Positions 45,683 through 60,036 of a stretch of DNA of 64,000 bases are shown here, in pieces (the first letter of the stretch is position 1; each line of letters begins with the position of its first letter). The notes under the pieces are model-generated. The model was given only the letters and a program-made list of their open reading frames with translations, searched no databases and was not told where the DNA came from. Position numbers and translations under genes: made by a program. The DNA lies in contig NZ_BCZS01000007.1 of NCBI RefSeq assembly GCF_001598855.1, positions 124,001 to 188,000 of the forward strand. Direction: 5' to 3'. This stretch comes from Pluralibacter gergoviae ATCC 33028 = NBRC 105706. GTDB taxonomy: Bacteria > Pseudomonadota > Gammaproteobacteria > Enterobacterales > Enterobacteriaceae.

Positions 45683-46108
45683 TCACTCCACCAGCAATAA
45701 TTTATAAAGCGGTTGATTCTCTTCAACCAAATCGGCCAGCGTATAGTTATCCAGTTCCTCGAGGAAACTGTTCACGGCCTTAGAAAGCGCCTGCTTCAGG
45801 CGGCAGGCGGGCGTTATATGACAAAACGCACTGCTGCAGTTAACCAGCGATAGCGGCTCCAGCTCGCGAACCACGTCTCCGATCCGAATGGCAGAGGCCG
45901 GTTTTCCCAGCCGGATGCCGCCATTTTTCCCGCGCACGGCGTCAACATAGCCTGCACGACTCAGCTGGTTGATTATTTTGACCATATGATTACGCGACAC
46001 GCCATAGACGTCGGTAACTTCAGAGATGCTGGTCATCCGATCGGCCGGCAGCGACGCCATATAGATGAGCGCCCGCAAACCATAATCGGTGAAACTCGTT
46101 AACTGCAC
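45683..46108 (-). CDS. nsrR: Nitric oxide-sensing repressor NsrR
   Basis: NsrR is an Rrf2-family repressor whose Fe-S cluster reacts with nitric oxide, releasing its targets. The 141-residue protein has the winged helix ([40 protein letters not shown]) and the three cluster cysteines in [19 protein letters not shown] (about residues 91, 96, 102). It sits upstream of rnr, with 38 bases between them. A matching NsrR operator precedes ytfE at 23362. Confidence 0.97.
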   Translation of the reverse strand: MQLTSFTDYGLRALIYMASLPADRMTSISEVTDVYGVSRNHMVKIINQLSRAGYVDAVRGKNGGIRLGKPASAIRIGDVVRELEPLSLVNCSSAFCHITPACRLKQALSKAVNSFLEELDNYTLADLVEENQPLYKLLLVE

Positions 46109-46214
46109 ATCAACCTCAAAGCAGGGAAAAAGGGGAACTTATTACCTTTGATGATAAACCAGCCGGACAGTGAGCGGTGAATTAATTTAAAGCAGGAAGG
46201 AAAAACGCGGGAAC

Positions 46215-46236
46215 GGGGACGCCGTGACGGCGCCCC
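46215..46236 (-). terminator. Probable purA terminator
   Basis: GGGGACGCCGT and ACGGCGCCCC arms pair with one mismatch around 46215-46236, ten bases after the purA stop codon. On the minus strand a CGTTTTT run follows after a short interval. Confidence 0.5.
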
Positions 46237-46244
46237 CGGCATGA

Positions 46245-47580
<1,336 letters not shown>

Positions 47581-47646
47581 CCATCGCTTTTTCTGGCGTA
47601 CAGCACTTTTTGACCCTTAAATACGCCAAATCCGACCACTTTTTGA

Positions 47647-47844
47647 TCAGCCAATCGTTTTCATCAACATATAGTAGATAACGACGCCGGCAACCACCAG
47701 ACCACCGCCAAAGCGGCGCAGCAGCGAATCGGGCAGATTAGAGAGCGCCGCGACCATTTTGCGCCACGCCTGGGGATAGAGCATCGGCCCCAGCCCTTCA
47801 AGTACCAGCACCAGCGCAAGCGCCAGCCAGATTGTCGTGTTCAT
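47647..47844 (-). CDS. yjeT: YjeT, DUF2065 small membrane protein
   Basis: The 65-residue protein (MNTTIWLALALVLVLEGLGP...) has two hydrophobic helices (about 4-20 and 45-62) and matches E. coli YjeT. It sits between hflC and purA, the usual place. Its function is unknown. The hflKC terminator upstream suggests it has its own promoter or depends on read-through. Confidence 0.93.
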   Translation of the reverse strand: MNTTIWLALALVLVLEGLGPMLYPQAWRKMVAALSNLPDSLLRRFGGGLVVAGVVIYYMLMKTIG

Positions 47845-47863
47845 ATATTATCCTGAGAAAAAG

Positions 47864-47889
47864 AAAACCACCGCGGTCGCGGTGGTTTT
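47864..47889 (-). terminator. Rho-independent terminator of the hfq-hflX-hflK-hflC transcript
   Basis: AAAACCACCGCG (47864-47875) and CGCGGTGGTTTT (47878-47889) are perfect complements. On the minus strand the stem is followed by CTTTTTCTC. It lies 24 bases past the hflC stop codon. Confidence 0.85.
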
Positions 47890-47913
47890 AACGACGTCTG
47901 AGAGTCGCAGATA

Positions 47914-48918
47914 TTAACGCGTTGCGTTACCCGGCGTCTTCATGTAGCGGAAGAAATCGCTGTCCGGGCTCAACACCATCACGTCCTGGTTGCCTTCGAA
48001 GCTCTTCTCGTAAGCGCGCAGGCTGCGGATGAAGGCGTAGAAGTCAGGATCCTGGCTGAAGGCGTCGGCAAACAGCTTCGCCGCTTCACCGTCGCCTTCA
48101 CCGCGCAGGATGCGGCCCTGGCGCTCGGCTTCCGCCAGCGTTTTGGTCACTTCATAGTCTGCCGCGGCGCGCAGTTTCTCAGCTTCTTCTTTACCCTGCG
48201 AGCGGTGGCGGCGGGCAACCGCTTCACGCTCGGCGCGCATGCGGTTGAAGATAGCATCAGACACTTCGGTCGGCAGGTTGATCTGCTTGATACGCACGTC
48301 AACCACTTCGATACCCAGGGCCGCCATGCTGTTCGGGTTGATGACCGGCACTTTGCCGTTGGTTTCTGCCGTCACGCGCTCTGCCGCTTCGGCAATCGCA
48401 TTATCGGCGGCAGGCGTCGCCACTTCATCATCCGCACCGGACGAGCCGGTGTTCAGGGCATCGCGCACTTCAATGGTCAGGCGGCCGCGGGAATCGGTAA
48501 CGATATCCTTCACGTCCAGGCGACCAATCTCAGAGCGCAGACGGTCAGAGAACTTACGCTTGAGCAGCACTTCGGCCTGGGAGACGTCGCCGCCGCCGGT
48601 GGCCAGGTAGTAGCGGCTGAAGTCGCTGATCCGCCACTTGATGTAGGAGTCGACGATCAGGTCTTTCTTCTCTTTGGTGACGAAGCGATCGGCCTGGTTA
48701 TCCATAGTCTGGATGCGCGCATCCAGGGTTTTCACCGACTCAATGAACGGGATCTTAAAGTGCAGGCCCGGTTCAAACACCAGCGGCTTATTGTCGTCAT
48801 CACGCACCACCTTGCCAAAGCGCATGGTTATCCCGCGCTCGCCCTCTTTTACCACGAACAGAGAGGCAAACAGCCCTACCAGCACGATGATAATTATCGC
48901 TATTACTGACTTACGCAT
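47914..48918 (-). CDS. hflC: FtsH protease modulator HflC
   Basis: HflC with HflK forms a large inner-membrane SPFH cage around the FtsH protease and limits its action on membrane proteins. The 334-residue length equals that of E. coli HflC. It has an N-terminal membrane anchor (MRKSVIAIIIIVLVGLFASL) and an SPFH domain (about 20-280, with EGERGITMRFGKV and a coiled helix rich in Glu/Arg). Two bases separate its ATG from the hflK stop codon. Confidence 0.98.
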   Translation of the reverse strand: MRKSVIAIIIIVLVGLFASLFVVKEGERGITMRFGKVVRDDDNKPLVFEPGLHFKIPFIESVKTLDARIQTMDNQADRFVTKEKKDLIVDSYIKWRISDFSRYYLATGGGDVSQAEVLLKRKFSDRLRSEIGRLDVKDIVTDSRGRLTIEVRDALNTGSSGADDEVATPAADNAIAEAAERVTAETNGKVPVINPNSMAALGIEVVDVRIKQINLPTEVSDAIFNRMRAEREAVARRHRSQGKEEAEKLRAAADYEVTKTLAEAERQGRILRGEGDGEAAKLFADAFSQDPDFYAFIRSLRAYEKSFEGNQDVMVLSPDSDFFRYMKTPGNATR

Positions 48919-48920
48919 CG

Positions 48921-50177
48921 TTATTCCCCCTGACGCTGGTAGTCGTTGCGCTGCGCGTTAGCGCGGCGCTGGTCCATAATACTGCTGTCGCTTGACGACT
49001 GGCGGCTGCGCGCGTCGCTGCTTGCGTCGGACGAAGACGGCAGGCGCAGCAGGTCACTGCTTTCGCTGCTGCTCTGCTTTACGGCGGAGGCATTCCCCTT
49101 GAGCATCTGGTCCAGCGGCAGCACCATCAGGTTACCGCCTTTATCATTGACCAGCACTTTACGGGTATGACTCAGCACTTTCTCCATCGTTTCGATATAA
49201 AGACGCTCGCGGGTGATCTGCGGCGCGGCCTTATACTCCGGCAGAATACGGGCAAAGCGGGAAACTTCACCCTGCGCTTCCAGCACGGTCTTAGTCTTAT
49301 AGGCGCGGGCCTCTTCCAGAAGGCGCTGCGCCTTACCGTTGGCCTGCGGCTGAACTTCGTTAGCGTAGGCTTCAGCTTCGCGGATGTACTGCTGCTCGTT
49401 TTCGCGGGCGGCAATCGCATCATCAAAGGCGGCCTTCACCTCTTCCGGCGGACGGGCGGCCTGGAAGTTGACGTCCAGCAGGGTAATGCCCATGTTGTAC
49501 GGACGAATGGTCTCTTCCAGCTCGCGCTGGGTATCGCTACGAATAACGGTACGACCTTCCGTCAGAATGCGGTCCATGGTGTATTTGCCGATAACGCCGC
49601 GCAGGGCGCTGTCGGTGGCCTGACGCAGGCTGTCATCGGCGCTGGTCACGCTGTAGAGATACTTCTGCGGATCGGTGATGCGATACTGGACGTTCATCTC
49701 CACGCGCACCACGTTCTCATCGGAAGTCAGCATCACGCCGGACGCCGCCAGTTCGCGGACCGCTTCAACGTTGACCGCAGTGACGTCGTCAATAAAGGTC
49801 GGCTTCCAGTTCAGGCCCGGCTCCACCAGGTGGCTGAATTTACCAAAGCGCGTCACAACGCCGCGCTCGGCTTCTTTAATGGTATAGAATCCGCTGGCGG
49901 CCCAGATAATCACCACCGCCGCTGCGGCAATGCCCACCACGCGGCCGCCGATGGGCGCCCGCGGTCCCTGAGAGGAACTGCCGCCGCCTGAGCCACCCTT
50001 TCCGCCGCCAAAGCCGCCGAGCTTTTTGCTCAGCTTGCGAAAGATATCATCCAGATCCGGCGGCCCCTGATCGCGTCCGCCTTTGTTTCCATTTCCCCCA
50101 GAGTTGCCGCCTTGATTATTGCTGCTTCCCCACGGGTCGCGGTCCTGTCCGTTATTACCGGGCTGATTCCACGCCAT
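48921..50177 (-). CDS. hflK: FtsH protease modulator HflK
   Basis: HflK is the partner of HflC in the FtsH-regulating complex. I chose the ATG at 50177 (MAWNQPGNNGQDRDPWG), giving 418 residues, close to the 419 of E. coli; the longer frame would add 11 residues lacking similarity. It has a glycine/asparagine-rich cytoplasmic N-terminus (about 1-75), a membrane helix (VVGIAAAAVVIIWAASGFYT) and the SPFH domain (KEAERGVVTRFGKF onward). The C-terminal tail is rich in serine (SSSESSDLLRLPSSSDASSD). Confidence 0.98.
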   Translation of the reverse strand: MAWNQPGNNGQDRDPWGSSNNQGGNSGGNGNKGGRDQGPPDLDDIFRKLSKKLGGFGGGKGGSGGGSSSQGPRAPIGGRVVGIAAAAVVIIWAASGFYTIKEAERGVVTRFGKFSHLVEPGLNWKPTFIDDVTAVNVEAVRELAASGVMLTSDENVVRVEMNVQYRITDPQKYLYSVTSADDSLRQATDSALRGVIGKYTMDRILTEGRTVIRSDTQRELEETIRPYNMGITLLDVNFQAARPPEEVKAAFDDAIAARENEQQYIREAEAYANEVQPQANGKAQRLLEEARAYKTKTVLEAQGEVSRFARILPEYKAAPQITRERLYIETMEKVLSHTRKVLVNDKGGNLMVLPLDQMLKGNASAVKQSSSESSDLLRLPSSSDASSDARSRQSSSDSSIMDQRRANAQRNDYQRQGE

Positions 50178-50241
50178 GTATATGCTCCATATTAGTTTTG
50201 GGTGCCCCAAATGAGGCTAATTTCTTCAGGCAGCTGCACCG

Positions 50242-51522
50242 TCAGACGAGATAGTCTTCCAGCGCGGGTTCTTGTTTACAGAGACGACGCCAGTCCACGA
50301 TCGGCATGCGAACCTCAAGGCCGACGCTGCCGTCATCCTCCATCCACTCTTTTTCTATCGCCTGAAGCTGATAAAAGCGGCTCCGTAAACGCCCTTCCTG
50401 CGGCGGCAGGCGCAGCGTATGCTGGGCAACCTCGCCGGAAAGTCTCTCCGTTAACGCCTGAAAAAGCAGAGGTACTCCGATGCCGGTCTGGGCGGAGAGC
50501 CAGACGCGAATCGGCTTATTTTCTTCATCCCTGTCGATACGCGGCTCAAAATTCTCCAGCGCATCAATTTTGTTCATCACCAGCAGCATCGGGATCTCGC
50601 TGGCGTCGATTTCATCGAGGACAACATTCACTGCATCAATGTTTTCCTGCACGCGGACGTCCGCGGCATCAATCACGTGCAGCAGCAGCGTTGCCTGCCG
50701 CGTCTCCTGCAGCGTCGCCTTAAACGCCGCCACCAGGTCATGGGGCAGATGGCGAATAAAGCCGACGGTATCCGCCAGCACGGTTTCACCTACGTCGGCG
50801 ACATTAATCCGGCGCAGCGTCGGATCCAGCGTAGCGAACAGCTGGTCGGCGGCGTAAACCTGCGCTTCGGTAATTTGGTTGAATAGCGTGGACTTCCCGG
50901 CGTTGGTATAGCCTACCAGCGACACCGTCGGAATATCGGCTTTCGTACGTGAACGACGGCCCTGCTCGCGCTGTTTTTCGACCCTTTCCAGTCGGGAGAG
51001 GATCTGCATAATGCGGTTGCGCAGCAGGCGACGGTCGGTTTCGAGCTGGGTTTCACCCGGACCACGCAAACCAATCCCGCCCTTCTGCCTTTCAAGGTGG
51101 GTCCAGCCGCGCACCAGGCGCGTGGCCAGATGGCGCAGCTGCGCCAGCTCAACCTGCAGCTTACCCTCGTGGGTGCGCGCACGTTGGGCGAAAATGTCTA
51201 AAATAAGACCGGTACGATCGATGACCCGACACTGGCACAGCTGCTCAAGGTTGCGTTCCTGAGCCGGGCTGAGCGCGTGGTCAAATAGCACAACGGAGGC
51301 GCCCGTCGCTTTAACCGCTTCCGCAATTTCGACAGCCTTACCTTCACCAACAAAATATTTTGGGTGCGGCGCTTTACGGCTACCGGTAATCACCTGCATT
51401 GCTTCGACACCGGCGGAAGAGACCAGGGATTCAAACTCCTGCAGGTCTTCCATATCTTTGTCTTGCGAAAAATAGATGTGTACCAGCACCGCCTGCTCAC
51501 CGGCATCATAACGGTCAAACAA
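50242..51522 (-). CDS. hflX: Ribosome-associated GTPase HflX
   Basis: HflX is a GTPase that splits stalled 70S ribosomes after heat stress. The 426-residue length equals that of E. coli HflX. The N-terminal HflX domain (with [17 protein letters not shown]) is followed by a helical linker ([18 protein letters not shown]) and the G domain (about 197-365: [31 protein letters not shown]). It lies 74 bases after hfq and in E. coli is cotranscribed with it. Confidence 0.98.
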   Translation of the reverse strand: MFDRYDAGEQAVLVHIYFSQDKDMEDLQEFESLVSSAGVEAMQVITGSRKAPHPKYFVGEGKAVEIAEAVKATGASVVLFDHALSPAQERNLEQLCQCRVIDRTGLILDIFAQRARTHEGKLQVELAQLRHLATRLVRGWTHLERQKGGIGLRGPGETQLETDRRLLRNRIMQILSRLERVEKQREQGRRSRTKADIPTVSLVGYTNAGKSTLFNQITEAQVYAADQLFATLDPTLRRINVADVGETVLADTVGFIRHLPHDLVAAFKATLQETRQATLLLHVIDAADVRVQENIDAVNVVLDEIDASEIPMLLVMNKIDALENFEPRIDRDEENKPIRVWLSAQTGIGVPLLFQALTERLSGEVAQHTLRLPPQEGRLRSRFYQLQAIEKEWMEDDGSVGLEVRMPIVDWRRLCKQEPALEDYLV

Positions 51523-51596
51523 GCGTAAACCCTCACAAAAGTCAGCGGGGAACCGAACTAGCTGGCTCCCCGATTAAAAATAAACAGTCAGTAACC

Positions 51597-51914
<318 letters not shown>

Positions 51915-52031
51915 TTATATGCTTGTTTTACCTATTGTTTTAAGGGAGTCGCCCTCCCCCTAAACTTCAGGCTTGTACTTAGAACCTTACGATTCTGAAA
52001 ATTGCGCACGATACGGTCTAATTTTACACAT

Positions 52032-52982
52032 TCAGCTTAGGCCCGCACCAACAACCTTTAACACTTCGTTGAACGCCTGTTCTGGTTGTTCACTCTCTAG
52101 CCAGTGAACATCATCCCAACCGCGCAACCAGGTTATTTGGCGCTTCGCCAGCTGTCTCGTGGCGCAAATACCTCTATAAACCATTTCATCATATGAGATT
52201 TCGCCCTCTATGTATGACCACATCTGGCGGTATCCCACACAACGAACGGAAGGCATATCCGTATGCAAATCTCCACGGGCAAAAAGCGCCCGCACTTCTG
52301 CTTCAAAACCTGAAGCCAACATCTGATGAAAACGCTGCTCAATGCGCTGGTGAAGCAGTTCACGGCTCGCCGGAGCGATAGCGAACTGATGCACGTTGTA
52401 CGGCAAAGCCTCGCCTGACGTTTCCGTCAGTTCCGTTAAAGTTTTACCCGAAATGAAAAAAACTTCCAGTGCCCGGGAAAGTCTTTGCGGATCATTTGGA
52501 TGTATACGCGCAGCGGCAACGGGGTCTATGTCCCGAAGTTGCTGATGTAAAACGTTCCATCCCTGCTCTGCCGCCTGCTGCTCAATTCTGGCTCTGACCT
52601 CCGGATCCGCCGACGGCAGCGGCGAAAGCCCCTCAAGGAGGGCCTTAAAATAGAGCATGGTTCCGCCCACCAGCAGCGGAATACGCCCCGCGGCGACGAT
52701 ATCGGCCATTTCTGCCAGCGCATCGCGGCGAAAATCTGCCGCCGAGTAGGCCTGCGCCGGGTCGCGAATATCCAGAAGGCGGTGCGGTGCCAGGGCAAGC
52801 TCCTGCGCATCCGGCTTTGCGGTGCCGATGTCCATTCCCCGATAGATGAGGGCGGAATCCACGCTAATCAACTCTACGGGCAAAACTTTGCGCAGCGCAA
52901 TGGCCAGCGCGGTCTTACCGGAGGCCGTTGGCCCCATTAAAAAAATTGCCTTTGGCAGGCTCGCCTCTGTTACATCATTCAT
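52032..52982 (-). CDS. miaA: tRNA dimethylallyltransferase MiaA
   Basis: MiaA adds a dimethylallyl group to A37 of tRNAs that read codons starting with U. I chose the ATG at 52982 ([20 protein letters not shown]), giving 316 residues as in E. coli. The P-loop is GPTASGKT; further motifs are [21 protein letters not shown] and [14 protein letters not shown]. It overlaps the end of mutL by eight bases, so translation is coupled. E. coli has hfq promoters inside miaA. Confidence 0.98.
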   Translation of the reverse strand: MNDVTEASLPKAIFLMGPTASGKTALAIALRKVLPVELISVDSALIYRGMDIGTAKPDAQELALAPHRLLDIRDPAQAYSAADFRRDALAEMADIVAAGRIPLLVGGTMLYFKALLEGLSPLPSADPEVRARIEQQAAEQGWNVLHQQLRDIDPVAAARIHPNDPQRLSRALEVFFISGKTLTELTETSGEALPYNVHQFAIAPASRELLHQRIEQRFHQMLASGFEAEVRALFARGDLHTDMPSVRCVGYRQMWSYIEGEISYDEMVYRGICATRQLAKRQITWLRGWDDVHWLESEQPEQAFNEVLKVVGAGLS

Positions 52983-54834
52983 TTTTAAGCGCGTCGATCG
53001 CCGAAGCGACATCTACAGGTTGTAATAGCCCGCCCGGCGGTGCCTTCAGCAGCTGCGGACAAAGACGCTCAACGTCGGCGAGCATGGTAATCGCCTGCGC
53101 CATATTCCACTGCGGGTGTTCGCTTGCCAGGTGGCGCGCGAGCCACTGCGCAAGTATGCCCGTATCACAGCTTGCCTGTTGCGCCAGGTAGCCTATCAGT
53201 TCAGGAATCAAGATTTGTAAATTTTGTTGCCGCAAGGGTAAAGGCACGGCCCTTACCGTCACATGTTGCGCCTCTGACTGGATTTCCATGCCCAGTGCCC
53301 CCAACTGAGGGAGAGCCTTGAGCAGCGCCGACTGCTCGTCGGCGGTAATTTTCAGCCGCAGCGGGATCAGCAGCGGCTGGGCGCAAATCGTCGTTATCTC
53401 CGGAGAGAGCTGCGCCTGCCTCAGCCAGCGTTCGGCCACCGGCAGCGCCAGCAGATTCAGCCTGCCCTCGCGCTCCAGCAGGGCAAACTCGCCCTGGAGA
53501 ATGGTCAGCACGCGGCCAAAGCTGCTGCTGTGCCCGTCCAGCGCGTCCGCCGCGGGCTTCGCGGCCGGACGCTCCGCCGACGGTTGCGGCGTTTGCAGCA
53601 GCTTTTTATACAGCGCGCCCTGCTGCTTCTGATAGCCGGGCTGGGCGTTGGGCCAGCTCGCAGGCTGCGTCGGGCGGGCTCCGCCCGACGACGGAGTGCC
53701 GTAGCGCGGCGCGGCGGGTTCGCGGGCGGCGGAGGGTTCGGCAAAATGGTTGCGCCCGGCCGCCGCGCGGTTCTCCGGCAGCGGGCGCGGCTCGGGCGCG
53801 TCATGCACGTCCGCCAGCGGCAGCGGCACATCGCCCTGCTCCTGCAGCGCGCTGAGCACGCCCTGATAGATAAAATCGTGCACCAGCCGCGACTGGTGGA
53901 AGCGCACTTCGTGCTTGGCCGGGTGGACGTTAACGTCCACCTGATGCGGATCGATGGTCAGATAGAGAACGAACGGCGGCTGCTCGCCGGCGCCAAGCTT
54001 CTCTTCACAGGCCTGGCGGATAGCGTGATTGATCAGCCTGTCGCGCATCATCCGGCCATTAACGTAGCAGTACTGCACTTCCGCCAGCTGCGGCGTGCTC
54101 TGCTGCGGATCGACCACCCAGCCCTGCAGGGCCAGATCGCCGTGCTGCCACTCGATCGCCAGCGCGTGCTCAACGAACGCCGCGCCGCAGATGGCGCCGA
54201 GCCGGCGCTCTCTCTGCCCGCCCTCGGCTACTGCCCGGTACTGGCGCACCATCTTGCCGTTGTGGCTCAGGTTAATGGTGACGTCAAAGCGCGCCAGCGC
54301 GATGCGGCGGATCACTTCATCGATGTGGGTAAACTCGGTTTTTTCGGTGCGCATGAACTTGCGCCGGGCCGGGGTGTTGTAGAACAGATCCAGCACTTCC
54401 AGCGTCGTGCCTACCGGATGCGCGGCGGGCCTGACGGTGACGTCCATATCGCGCCCTTCGGCGTAGGCCTGCCAGGCCTCCTGCTGGCTTTCCGGGCGGG
54501 AGGTCAGCGTCAGCCGCGAAACCGAGCTGATGCTGGCCAGCGCCTCGCCGCGAAAGCCGAGGCTGATAATCGCCTCGAGGTCATCGAGGGTGGTAATTTT
54601 GCTGGTAGCGTGGCGGGCCAGCGCCAGCGCCAGCTCCTCTTTACCGATGCCGCAGCCGTTGTCGCGAATGCGGATAAGCTTCGCGCCGCCGCGCTCAATA
54701 TCGATGTCGATGCGGGTGGCCCCGGCATCGAGGCTGTTCTCTACCAGCTCTTTCACTACCGACGCAGGGCGCTCTACCACCTCACCCGCGGCAATCTGGT
54801 TTGCAAGCTGGGGCGGCAAAACCTGAATCGGCAT
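52975..54834 (-). CDS. mutL: DNA mismatch repair protein MutL
   Basis: MutL links MutS mismatch recognition to MutH and UvrD. The 619-residue protein has the GHL ATPase domain (about 1-330: [46 protein letters not shown]), a proline/alanine-rich linker (about 335-430) and the C-terminal dimerisation domain (about 440-619). No DQHAxxERIxxE endonuclease motif is present, as expected for species using MutH. It sits between amiB and miaA. Confidence 0.98.
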   Translation of the reverse strand: MPIQVLPPQLANQIAAGEVVERPASVVKELVENSLDAGATRIDIDIERGGAKLIRIRDNGCGIGKEELALALARHATSKITTLDDLEAIISLGFRGEALASISSVSRLTLTSRPESQQEAWQAYAEGRDMDVTVRPAAHPVGTTLEVLDLFYNTPARRKFMRTEKTEFTHIDEVIRRIALARFDVTINLSHNGKMVRQYRAVAEGGQRERRLGAICGAAFVEHALAIEWQHGDLALQGWVVDPQQSTPQLAEVQYCYVNGRMMRDRLINHAIRQACEEKLGAGEQPPFVLYLTIDPHQVDVNVHPAKHEVRFHQSRLVHDFIYQGVLSALQEQGDVPLPLADVHDAPEPRPLPENRAAAGRNHFAEPSAAREPAAPRYGTPSSGGARPTQPASWPNAQPGYQKQQGALYKKLLQTPQPSAERPAAKPAADALDGHSSSFGRVLTILQGEFALLEREGRLNLLALPVAERWLRQAQLSPEITTICAQPLLIPLRLKITADEQSALLKALPQLGALGMEIQSEAQHVTVRAVPLPLRQQNLQILIPELIGYLAQQASCDTGILAQWLARHLASEHPQWNMAQAITMLADVERLCPQLLKAPPGGLLQPVDVASAIDALKNE

Positions 54835-54843
54835 GAAAACTCC

Positions 54844-56184
54844 TTAATTAAGTAATGATCCGCCCGTACTGGCCGCGCTGGCGGTCTGCGCGCTTTCGCC
54901 GCGCGGGCCCGACTGCAGCGGATGCGCTGCGAAATAGGTGCGCAGGCCGCCGTAAATGGCCTCGGCAATTTGCTGCTGGTAGCTGTCGCTTGCCAGCCGC
55001 CGCTCTTCGGCGCTATTGCTGATAAAGCCGGTCTCCACCAGGATCGACGGAATATCCGGCGAACGCAGTACGCCGAGGCTGGCGTGCTCCGGGCGGCGTT
55101 TGTGAATGTTGCCGACGCGCCCGAGCTGGCTCAGCACGTCTACCGCCACATCATACCCGACGCGCTGGGAATGACCGAACTGTAAATCCAGCACCGCCTG
55201 GCTCAGGTAGGGATCGGACTGGCTGTTGGCCAGCACGTCACCCGCGCCGCCCAGCAGCTCGGACTGCTTCTCGTGCTGCTCAAGCCAGCCGGCCATTTCG
55301 CTGTTGGCGCGACGGTTGGAGAGTACCCACACCGACGCGCCGGTGGCGTCGCGGTTCGGCGCGGCGTCGGCGTGGATCGACACCAGGAAGTTGGCATTCT
55401 GCTTGCGCGCCACGTCCGAGCGGCCCATCACCGAAATAAAGTAGTCGCCGGTGCGGGTCAGCACCGGGGTGAACATCGGGTCGTCGTTGAGCAGCGCGCG
55501 CAGCTTGCGGGCAATGGCAATAGTCACGTTTTTCTCTTTGGTGCCGCCCGCGCCGATGGCCCCCGGATCCTGGCCGCCGTGGCCCGCGTCAATGGCGATA
55601 ATGACTTTGCCGTCCGCCGCGCCGGCCTTGCGCATCCGCGCTGCCGGACGGGCTACCGTATCGGTACTGGTCACGGCGGTGATCCTGTCATTCTGCGCCT
55701 TAAACGGGTTTCTGGGCGGCTGAGAAGGGCGCGCAGTTGCAGATGGCTGCACCGTCCGGCTGGCGACCACCGGCACCGGAGGAGGAGGCGGCGGCGGGAC
55801 ATCGGCATTGATGGTGAACACCACCGTATAGGCGGCGCCGCTGCGCTGCTTCGCCGCCTGCGTTTTGCCATTAGCGGTCAGGTCGACCACCAGCCGCAAA
55901 GTCTGGGCGTCTTTCGGCGTACCGGCGCGGATGCTGCGCACCAGGTTATCGCCGCTAAAGTTGAGCGGCAGACCCTGAATGACGCCGGTCTGTTTGATGT
56001 CCAGCACCACGCTGCGCTTTCCTTCCTGCGAGAAAGCGTATTCAGGATCGCCCATAAAGCTGAAAGTGATCCTGGCCTGCCTGTCGCCGTTCGATACCTG
56101 AATATCCGACAGCGTCGCCGCCGTCGCCTGCAGGCAAAACAGCATCATGCAAGCGGCCAGCATACTTTTAGCGCGAAACATCAT
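54844..56184 (-). CDS. amiB: N-acetylmuramoyl-L-alanine amidase AmiB
   Basis: AmiB is a periplasmic zinc amidase that splits septal peptidoglycan when activated by EnvC. The 446-residue protein has a signal peptide (ending LQATAA), an AMIN domain (about 24-130), a linker with a run of proline, and the amidase_3 domain (about 195-415) with zinc and catalytic residues in [33 protein letters not shown] and [10 protein letters not shown]. Length agrees with E. coli AmiB (445). The proline run (PPPPPPP) varies among relatives. Confidence 0.97.
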   Translation of the reverse strand: MMFRAKSMLAACMMLFCLQATAATLSDIQVSNGDRQARITFSFMGDPEYAFSQEGKRSVVLDIKQTGVIQGLPLNFSGDNLVRSIRAGTPKDAQTLRLVVDLTANGKTQAAKQRSGAAYTVVFTINADVPPPPPPPVPVVASRTVQPSATARPSQPPRNPFKAQNDRITAVTSTDTVARPAARMRKAGAADGKVIIAIDAGHGGQDPGAIGAGGTKEKNVTIAIARKLRALLNDDPMFTPVLTRTGDYFISVMGRSDVARKQNANFLVSIHADAAPNRDATGASVWVLSNRRANSEMAGWLEQHEKQSELLGGAGDVLANSQSDPYLSQAVLDLQFGHSQRVGYDVAVDVLSQLGRVGNIHKRRPEHASLGVLRSPDIPSILVETGFISNSAEERRLASDSYQQQIAEAIYGGLRTYFAAHPLQSGPRGESAQTASAASTGGSLLN

Positions 56185-56199
56185 CCGCGATCCCTCAGA

Positions 56200-56653
56200 T
56201 TAACCGGCGAACCGCGCCAGTAAAGATTCACCTCGCGCCGAGAGCGCCGCTACCTGCGCCTCTCTGCCCTGGTCCCGGTAGTGCATGTGAATTTCAACGT
56301 CCGGCGCCGGCAGCACGCCGGCCCCCTGCTGCGGCCACTCCACCAGGCAGATGGCATCATCGGTGAAATAGTCGCGGATGCCCATAAACTCCAGCTCTTC
56401 GGGGTCCGCCAGGCGGTATAAATCGAAGTGGTAGACCGTCAGACCATCGAGGGCGTAGGGCTCAACCAGCGTATAGGTAGGGCTTTTGACGTTGCCCTTA
56501 TGGCCCAGCGCCTGCAGAAAGCCGCGGCTGAAGGTGGTCTTCCCGGCGCCGAGATCGCCGTAGAGATAAATAACGGTTGCGCCCGCGCTGGCCCCGGCAA
56601 TGCGCCTGCCGAAGTCTAAAGTGGCCTGTTCGTCAGGCAGAGAGAGAACTTGA

Positions 56654-56661
<8 letters not shown>
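56200..56661 (-). CDS. tsaE: tRNA t6A biosynthesis ATPase TsaE
   Basis: TsaE is the ATPase of the TsaBDE complex that makes threonylcarbamoyl-adenosine at position 37 of ANN-decoding tRNAs. The 153-residue length equals that of E. coli TsaE. It has the Walker A motif [14 protein letters not shown] (about 37-50), [10 protein letters not shown], and [17 protein letters not shown]. Its start overlaps the end of nnr by eight bases. Confidence 0.98.
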
Positions 56662-58178
<1,517 letters not shown>

Positions 58179-58180
<2 letters not shown>

Positions 58181-59318
58181 GTCGCAGCTCCTCGATCTCA
58201 ATCAGTTAGCGCAGCAAATTAAACAGTGGGGCGCCGGGCTTGGCTTCCAGCAGGTGGGTATTACCGATACCGACCTCAGCGCGTCCGAGCCGAAGCTGCA
58301 GGCGTGGCTGGATAAACAATACCACGGCGAAATGACGTGGATGGCGCGCCACGGCATGATGCGCGCCCGCCCCCACGAGCTGCAGCCCGGTACGCTGCGG
58401 GTGATCAGCGTGCGAATGAATTACCTCCCCGCTAACGCCGCCTTCGCCCGTACCCTGAAAAATCCCGATCTCGGCTACGTCAGCCGCTACGCGCTCGGGC
58501 GCGATTATCACAAGCTGCTGCGTAACCGGCTAAAAAAGCTGGGTGAGAAGATCCAGGCCCACTGTTCCCCGCTGAATTTTAGACCTTTTGTCGACTCCGC
58601 GCCCATCCTTGAGCGGCCGATTGCGGAAAAAGCCGGGCTCGGCTGGACAGGTAAGCACTCACTTATCCTCAGCCGCGACGCTGGCTCCTTCTTTTTCCTC
58701 GGCGAACTGCTTATCGACCTGCCCCTGCCCGTCGATAAGCCGCAGGCGGAGAACTGCGGGCGCTGCGTGGCCTGCATGACCATCTGCCCTACCGGCGCCA
58801 TTGTCGAACCCTATACCGTTGACGCCCGCCGCTGCATCTCTTACCTGACGATCGAACTGGAAGGGGTTATTCCGGAAGCATTTCGCCCGCTGATCGGCAA
58901 CCGTATCTACGGCTGCGACGACTGCCAGCTGATCTGCCCGTGGAATCGCTATTCGCAGCTGACCGACGAGGAGGACTTCAGTCCCCGCCAGGCGCTGCAC
59001 GCCCCGGCGCTGACCGAGCTGTTTGCCTGGAGCGAGGCGCACTTTCTGAAGGTGACCGAAGGCTCCGCCATCCGCCGCATCGGCCACCTGCGCTGGCTGC
59101 GCAATATCGCCGTCGCACTGGGCAATGCGCCCTGGCGGGAGGAGAATCTTGCGGCGCTAACGAGCCGGCGAGGTGAGCACCCACTTCTTGATGAACACAT
59201 AGAGTGGGCGATTGCGCAGCAGATTGATAAGCGAAACGCCTGCGCCGTGGAGGTTCAGCTGCCGCAAAAACAGCGTCTGGTCAGGGTCATTGAGAAGGGT
59301 CTGCCGAGGGATGCCTGA
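58179..59318 (+). CDS. queG: Epoxyqueuosine reductase QueG
   Basis: QueG reduces epoxyqueuosine to queuosine at tRNA position 34 with a cobalamin cofactor and two [4Fe-4S] clusters. The 379-residue length equals that of E. coli QueG. The cluster motifs are CGRCVACMTICPTGAI (about 193-208) and CDDCQLICPWNRY (about 247-259); the conserved VDSAPILERPIAEKAGLGW precedes them. I chose the ATG at 58179; the longer frame upstream lies in nnr coding sequence. Confidence 0.97.
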
Positions 59319-59588
59319 TTCATTCACAGGCTGTGAATAAAAATAAAAACACATTGCAATTCAAGGTGCAGAAATTCGTCAAGCGATCGACGTAACATTT
59401 CGGAATAATTATAAATATATATTTATCATTGACTTACACAAAGATAATTCAAGAGTTGAGGTTTTGGTGAATTTATCCCGGCTCGGAGATTCTGTGGATA
59501 AGTCTGTTTAAAAGAGTGTGTACGGCGGAGAAACAGACGTCCCCAACGGAGAATTCCGCTGTGGATAATGAAGGTTTTCTTAAAGATT

Positions 59589-59664
<76 letters not shown>

Positions 59665-59687
59665 TTGGGTGTGGTGCTGACAAATTT

Positions 59688-59763
<76 letters not shown>

Positions 59764-59786
59764 TTGGGTATGGCGCTGACAAATTT

Positions 59787-59862
<76 letters not shown>

Positions 59863-59912
59863 AATTAAATTTGCTCGCAACGAAGAAGTTTTCTCGTCGT
59901 TACGGGAGGCGC

Positions 59913-59940
59913 ATTATACGAGAATTCGAAACCTCTGCAA
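59913..59940 (-). promoter_or_regulatory. Promoter of the tRNA-Gly operon
   Basis: On the minus strand TTGCAG (complement of 59935-59940) and a perfect TATAAT (complement of 59913-59918) are 16 bases apart. GCGCCTCCC follows, a GC-rich discriminator typical of stringently controlled stable-RNA promoters. Confidence 0.8.
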
Positions 59941-60036
59941 CCCCCGACAGCGTGATTTTTTCGCCTTTGCGTTCGAATGCTGATTTAATCGCCGCAATGC
60001 ACACTTTAGCAACGATTTTCCCGCCGCGCCGGACTT

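Noticed and set aside
53530-54855. 441-codon plus-strand frame
   Set aside because: Antisense to mutL.
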